Shown here: positions 60,091 to 64,000 of the stretch, in pieces
Position numbering within the stretch: the first letter of the stretch is position 1
Layout: each line of letters starts with the position of its first letter
Assembly: GCA_016789905.1 (NCBI GenBank)
Contig: JAEUQC010000017.1
Location: 22,539 to 86,538 of the forward strand
Direction: 5' to 3'
Length of the DNA: 64,000 nucleotides
Origin: Bryobacterales bacterium
Lineage (GTDB): Bacteria > Acidobacteriota > Terriglobia > Bryobacterales > Bryobacteraceae
Notes under the pieces: model-generated
The model's database searches: none
The model's input: only the letters and a program-made list of their open reading frames with translations
What the model was told of the DNA's origin: nothing
Position numbers and translations under genes: made by a program

Positions 60091-60963
60091 TTACGCCGTC
60101 CATTTCTCCAGATACCGCCGCGCCGCCTGAATCCCCTGGAACTCCGTCATCCGCGATCCCTCGTATTCAATCCCCACCCAGCCCCGGTATCCGGCCGCGT
60201 CCACAATCCCCATCAGCCGGTCCATATCCATGGTCGTCTCCCGGAACTGCGCATCGAAATCCATACACTTGAACGACACGCCCTTGGCATACGGCATCAG
60301 CTTCTTTACTGCCTCATACCGGTCGATTTCCTTCGGAAAATTGCCGAAATCCGGCAGCGTGCCCAGGTTGGCGAGCCCGGCCTGCTTCATCAGTTTCACC
60401 ACCACATCCGGGTTCGACGACACGCCTCCATGATTCTCGATAATCACGTTGATCTTCGCCCCGCGCGCGTATTCGCACAGCTTCGAAAAACTCTCCACGC
60501 ACCGCGAAACAAAATCATCGATCTCCGCCGCCGTCCCCGGCTGCCTCTCGCCCGGGTACATGTTCGTGCGAATCGCGTGCCCGCCCAACTCCGCTGTAAT
60601 GTCCACCCACTTGCGATGATTGTCCGCCGCCGCCATCCGTTGCGCTTTGTCCGTATGGCCCATAAACCCTTCGCCATCGCACATGATCAACACGGCTTTC
60701 GTCCCAGTCGAAGCCATGTTCCGCTTCAGCCGCCGCACGTAGTCCGCCGTCGGCGCCTCCCACAACTGGTTCACAAACTCCAGTCCCTCAATTCCGAACT
60801 GCTCCCGCGCAATCCGAGGAAAATCGAGATTGCTCATCAGCCGGCTCTGGATGGCCTTGTGTAATGACCACTCGGCCAGCGACGTCTTGAACTTCCCCGT
60901 CGCTTGTCCAAAACTCAAAAAGGGCACACCGGCCCCGAGGCCTAAAAGTTTGCGGCGATCCAT
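60091..60963 (-). CDS. Sugar-phosphate isomerase/epimerase-like TIM barrel, Tat start
   Basis: A 290-residue AP-endonuclease-2-type barrel with a twin-arginine start (MDRRKLLGLGAGVPFLSFG). Metal-site segments are IEGLEFVNQLW, INVIIENHGG (Glu and His), LGTLPDFGNFP (Asp), VSFKCMDFD and WVGIEYEG (Glu). The family includes hydroxypyruvate isomerase, tagatose epimerase and inosose enzymes, and is common with a Tat start in Solibacter-like genomes. Substrate unknown. It lies 9 bp after the Gph-like gene. Confidence 0.87.
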   Translation of the reverse strand: MDRRKLLGLGAGVPFLSFGQATGKFKTSLAEWSLHKAIQSRLMSNLDFPRIAREQFGIEGLEFVNQLWEAPTADYVRRLKRNMASTGTKAVLIMCDGEGFMGHTDKAQRMAAADNHRKWVDITAELGGHAIRTNMYPGERQPGTAAEIDDFVSRCVESFSKLCEYARGAKINVIIENHGGVSSNPDVVVKLMKQAGLANLGTLPDFGNFPKEIDRYEAVKKLMPYAKGVSFKCMDFDAQFRETTMDMDRLMGIVDAAGYRGWVGIEYEGSRMTEFQGIQAARRYLEKWTA

Positions 60964-60972
60964 GCCTATAGG

Positions 60973-61602
60973 CTACAGCGAAAGAAGCTGCGACGGGTGG
61001 TCGATCCAGAAATCCGGCGCATAGGTTCCCATATCGGCGTGGTCCCCGTAGCCCCAGCGCACCGCGCAAACGCGCACACCGGCCGCCCGCCCTGCCGCCA
61101 TGTCGGCCGACGAATCTCCCACAAACAGCACTTCCTCCGGAGCCGCGCCCAGCGCCTCCAGCGCACGGTGAATTACATCCGGCGCGGGCTTGGCGGGAAA
61201 TCCATCGGTCCCCTGCACATGCTCAAAAAACGGCAGCATCCCAAACTGCTCCAGCACCACCCGCGTCATTGGCGTACCCTTCGTGGTCGCCGTCGATTTG
61301 CGGCCAGGCAGGGCCCCCAGCATTTCCACCACGCCGTCATAGGTCCGCGTCTTCGTGTGTCCGGCCGCGGTGTATATCTTCCGGTACTGCAAGATCAATT
61401 CGTCGATTCCCGCCTGGTCGATCCCGGGAATGATGTCCCGGAACAGTTCGTTCAGGTGCTTACCGATATAGGACCGGAGCAGCGAAACGGGCTGCGCCGG
61501 ATATCCGTTCTGGTCCAGAGTTGCCAGGACCGCTCCCGTAATATCCGGCGCCGAATCCGTCAATGTGCCATCGACGTCGAACAAATAAACCGGAAAAGCC
61601 AT
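60973..61602 (-). CDS. HAD phosphatase, phosphoglycolate-phosphatase-like
   Basis: A 209-residue HAD hydrolase: VYLFDVDGTLTDSAPDI (nucleophile Asp), STATTKGTPMTRVVLEQFGML, FPAKPAPDVIHRALEALGA (Lys) and EVLFVGDSSADMAAGRAAGV. The cap between motif I and II is helical, as in Gph-type enzymes. Its ATG overlaps the ftsH stop (TAATG), so translation is probably coupled. Substrate could be 2-phosphoglycolate or another small phosphate ester. Confidence 0.86.
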   Translation of the reverse strand: MAFPVYLFDVDGTLTDSAPDITGAVLATLDQNGYPAQPVSLLRSYIGKHLNELFRDIIPGIDQAGIDELILQYRKIYTAAGHTKTRTYDGVVEMLGALPGRKSTATTKGTPMTRVVLEQFGMLPFFEHVQGTDGFPAKPAPDVIHRALEALGAAPEEVLFVGDSSADMAAGRAAGVRVCAVRWGYGDHADMGTYAPDFWIDHPSQLLSL

Positions 61603-63515
61603 TACGCCGGTTGCGGTCCCTCGGTCAACGGGGGAATCCGCAGCCCGCCCTCCGGCCGCACCGGAGAAGGCGTCGCCGCCGGCTTGTCGTCGTCGTTCTT
61701 ACTCGAACGCGCCGCCGCCAGGCTCTCCCCGCGGATCAGTTGCAACACCTCGGCCCCGTCCAGAACTTCCCGTTCCAGCAGCGCCTCGGCAATGCGAATC
61801 ATTGCGTCGTTGTGCTCTTCGATGATCCCGCGCGCCCGCTTGTAGCCTTCGTCCACGAACCGGTGTACCGCTTCGTCGATCCGGATCGCCGTGGCTTCGG
61901 AATAGTCGCGGTGCTGGGATATCTCCCGGCCCAGGAATATCTGTTCTTCCTTCTTGCCGTAGCTCATCGGGCCCATGTCGCTCATGCCCCATTCGCAAAC
62001 CATCTTGCGCGCCATGTCCGTGGCCCGCTCAATGTCGTTGCCGGCGCCGGTGGTGACATGCTTCATAAAGATTTCCTCGGCAATCCGCCCAGCCATCAAA
62101 ATGGCAAGCTGCGACTCCAAAAAGTCCTTGTGATAGGAATGCTTATCGTCCATCGGCAACTGCATGGTCAGCCCCAGCGCCATACCGCGCGGGATGATGG
62201 TCACCTTGTGCAGCGGGTCGGCATGGGGAATCAACGCCGCCACCAGCGCATGGCCGGCTTCATGATACGCCGTGTTCGTCTTCTCTTCCTGCGTCAGCAT
62301 CATGGACTTGCGTTCCGTGCCCATGATCACTTTATCCTTCGCATGTTCAAAGTCGTACATCATGACGACCTTCCGGTTCTGCCGCGCCGCGATAAGGGCC
62401 GCTTCGTTCACCAGATTCGCCAGATCGGCGCCCGCAAAGCCCGGTGTCCCGCGGGCCAATACGGACAAATCCACATCGTCCGACAACGGCACTTTCTTCG
62501 TGTGAACCCGCAAAATCTGCTCGCGGCCCTTCACATCCGGACGGCCCACCACCACACGCCGGTCAAAGCGGCCCGGCCGCAACAGCGCCGGGTCCAAGAC
62601 ATCCGGCCGGTTCGTCGCCGCCACCAGGATCACGCCTTCGTTGGACTCAAAACCGTCCATCTCCACCAGCAGTTGGTTCAGCGTCTGCTCGCGTTCATCG
62701 TGTCCACCGCCCAGGCCGGCCCCGCGATGGCGGCCCACAGCGTCAATTTCATCGATAAAAATAATGCACGGAGCATTCTTCTTGCCCTGTTCAAACAGAT
62801 CCCGCACACGGCTCGCGCCTACGCCCACAAACATTTCCACGAAATCGGAACCCGAAATCGAAAAAAACGGCACATTCGCTTCACCCGCGATCGCCCGCGC
62901 CAATAGCGTCTTGCCGGTCCCCGGGGGCCCCACAAGCAGTACGCCCTTTGGAATCCGTCCGCCCAGCTTCTGGAACTTCTGCGGTTCGCGTAAAAACTCA
63001 ATGATTTCCTGCAGCTCTTCCTTGGCTTCGTCCACCCCCGCAACGTCCTTAAACGTTACTTTCTTTTGCTGCGATGAATGCAGCCGGGCCCGGCTCTTGC
63101 CAAAGCTAAGCGCCTTGTTCCCGCCGCTTTGCATCTGGCGGATCATGAAAAAGTACAGCGCCAGCAACAGAATAAACGGGATGGAATTAATGATCAGCGA
63201 AATCAGATTGGCGTTCGACGCCTCTTTGATTTCGACATTGACGTTCTTCTCCCGCAGCATCTTGTATACGTCCGGATAGTTGCTCGGAATCAACGTCCGG
63301 AGCGTACCTTCCTCTTCGGCTACGAAGTCGCCTTTAACCTCATTCGCCGTAATCGTGACCTTCTTGACCTTCCCGGTTTCGACGGCCGTTATGAACTGAG
63401 AAAACGTGTATGGCTGTTCCGCCTTCTTGTTTCCTGGCTTCACAACGGTGTAAAGAATGATGACCAGACATACGATCACCAGCCAGAAGATCAACTTGTT
63501 GACATTCGATGACAT
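61602..63515 (-). CDS. ftsH: ATP-dependent zinc metalloprotease FtsH
   Basis: A 637-residue membrane AAA+ protease. Transmembrane helix 1 is ~7-26 and helix 2 ~103-126, with a periplasmic domain between. Walker A GPPGTGKT is at 196-203, Walker B FIDEID at ~253, the second region of homology [19 protein letters not shown] at ~301-319, and the zinc site HEAGH at 418-422. The C-terminal tail is Ser, Asp and Pro rich. It degrades misfolded membrane and regulatory proteins. GAGGA lies 5 bp before the ATG. It follows tilS, a common arrangement, and is coupled to the downstream HAD gene. Confidence 0.98.
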   Translation of the reverse strand: MSSNVNKLIFWLVIVCLVIILYTVVKPGNKKAEQPYTFSQFITAVETGKVKKVTITANEVKGDFVAEEEGTLRTLIPSNYPDVYKMLREKNVNVEIKEASNANLISLIINSIPFILLLALYFFMIRQMQSGGNKALSFGKSRARLHSSQQKKVTFKDVAGVDEAKEELQEIIEFLREPQKFQKLGGRIPKGVLLVGPPGTGKTLLARAIAGEANVPFFSISGSDFVEMFVGVGASRVRDLFEQGKKNAPCIIFIDEIDAVGRHRGAGLGGGHDEREQTLNQLLVEMDGFESNEGVILVAATNRPDVLDPALLRPGRFDRRVVVGRPDVKGREQILRVHTKKVPLSDDVDLSVLARGTPGFAGADLANLVNEAALIAARQNRKVVMMYDFEHAKDKVIMGTERKSMMLTQEEKTNTAYHEAGHALVAALIPHADPLHKVTIIPRGMALGLTMQLPMDDKHSYHKDFLESQLAILMAGRIAEEIFMKHVTTGAGNDIERATDMARKMVCEWGMSDMGPMSYGKKEEQIFLGREISQHRDYSEATAIRIDEAVHRFVDEGYKRARGIIEEHNDAMIRIAEALLEREVLDGAEVLQLIRGESLAAARSSKNDDDKPAATPSPVRPEGGLRIPPLTEGPQPA

Positions 63516-63589
63516 TGCTTCCTCAATCTATGAGACGCCCGGACTGGCTGGATTGATACATCAATTCGGAAAATCCCTCGCCACACCAG

Positions 63590-64000
63590 TCACTTAGAGG
63601 ATACCGTATCGCAGCGCACCTGTAGGCGCACCCGGGTCGAAGACCCTGCCGCCGCCCGGGCCGCCGTTCCAAACCGGTATATCCAAACGATTCCGTCACT
63701 ATCAGTAATCATCGGCCACTGCCCTCGATCCCATGAGGGTATCCTGGCCCGCTCGAAGAATTCCTTCACCGGCTTCGCCTCGGACGCCCCTGCCGGCTGG
63801 AACCGGTCCCCGGCCGCCCACGTCCGTACCCGGACCGGTGGCCGTAACCGTTCCCAATCGAGAACTGTCGCTTCTCCTTCAGTATATCCCCCCTTATCCT
63901 CCACCCATGCCCGGAATGCATACCACCCCCCGTTAAACTCACCCGGAATGGCGCGCTGCCAAACACACAGAGAGCCGCCGCCCCCACGCACCCAGTCCGA
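63590..64000 (-). CDS. tilS: tRNA(Ile)-lysidine synthase, C-terminal part (5' end outside window)
   Basis: The frame is open to the right edge; about 136 C-terminal residues are visible. VRVRTWAAGDRFQPAGASEAKPVKEFFERARIPSWDRGQWPMITDSDGIVWIYRFG matches the C-terminal TilS domain (W..GDRF.P.G....K....F....IP...R...P......G.I.W). TilS makes lysidine at the wobble base of tRNA-Ile(CAU). Its place directly upstream of ftsH agrees. The catalytic N-terminal domain is not in the window. A 74-bp gap to ftsH holds no feature except the ftsH ribosome-binding site. Confidence 0.88.
   Translation of the reverse strand, partial: SDWVRGGGGSLCVWQRAIPGEFNGGWYAFRAWVEDKGGYTEGEATVLDWERLRPPVRVRTWAAGDRFQPAGASEAKPVKEFFERARIPSWDRGQWPMITDSDGIVWIYRFGTAARAAAGSSTRVRLQVRCDTVSSK

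Overview
The window is about 64 kb of high-GC bacterial chromosome. Its gene content looks like an acidobacterium of the Bryobacterales/Solibacter type. The reasons are an Oar-like TonB receptor with an N-terminal carboxypeptidase-regulatory domain, many twin-arginine starts on TIM-barrel and amidohydrolase-like enzymes, a PEP-CTERM protein, a double DUF507 protein, and glycosidases for plant-type sugars. This assignment is inference from family content; no rRNA or marker gene fixes the taxon.

Layout. 1-2.4 kb: a DUF72 end, a PIN protein, a Thg1-type tRNA(His) guanylyltransferase and an HTH-like protein. 2.4-5.7 kb: a copper operon (copZ-copA-csoR, minus strand) with a perfect CsoR-type operator inside the end of the preceding O-antigen-ligase-like gene. 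5.6-16.3 kb: mixed housekeeping and signalling (sixA, DUF4288, Uma2, a CCA/poly(A) nucleotidyltransferase, an APC permease, an RsbQ-like hydrolase coupled to a PAS hybrid histidine kinase, a split chromate transporter). 16.3-23.7 kb: a HlyD-like protein, class I fumarase, tRNA-Phe, a terminator, the TonB receptor and a protein with four internal repeats. 23.7-25.6 kb: a GH127 glycosidase.

25.65-31.8 kb is a minus-strand operon. It encodes a small accessory protein, a peptidoglycan-binding-domain protein, an unknown protein, and a large metallo-beta-lactamase/Asp-box protein. A 1,878-bp insertion sequence interrupts the last gene; removing it with one target copy restores the frame exactly. 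The operon looks linked to a secretion or effector system, but no structural secretion gene lies in the window.

31.8-51.9 kb: a TolB-like propeller, an RND adaptor and pump, a PEP-CTERM protein, an enolase-superfamily enzyme, an esterase, a GatC-like protein with its amidase, a methyltransferase, an alpha-L-fucosidase, a GNAT enzyme, a TerC protein, a UxuA-like enzyme, a TPR membrane protein, an amidohydrolase, a PEGA protein and ribokinase.

52.5-59.6 kb: a histidine operon (hisI-G-D-C-HAD-B-H-F-A), tightly overlapped, behind a textbook attenuator with a His-rich leader peptide. hisE is absent. The HAD enzyme is a candidate histidinol-phosphatase. 59.6-64 kb: a minus-strand run of tilS (partial), ftsH, a Gph-like HAD, a TIM-barrel isomerase and an NTF2-like protein.

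At the large scale, the plus strand is strongly G-rich up to about 45 kb and C-rich after about 48 kb, whichever strand the genes are on. A G-to-C switch in this direction is what a replication terminus, or an inversion breakpoint, would give.
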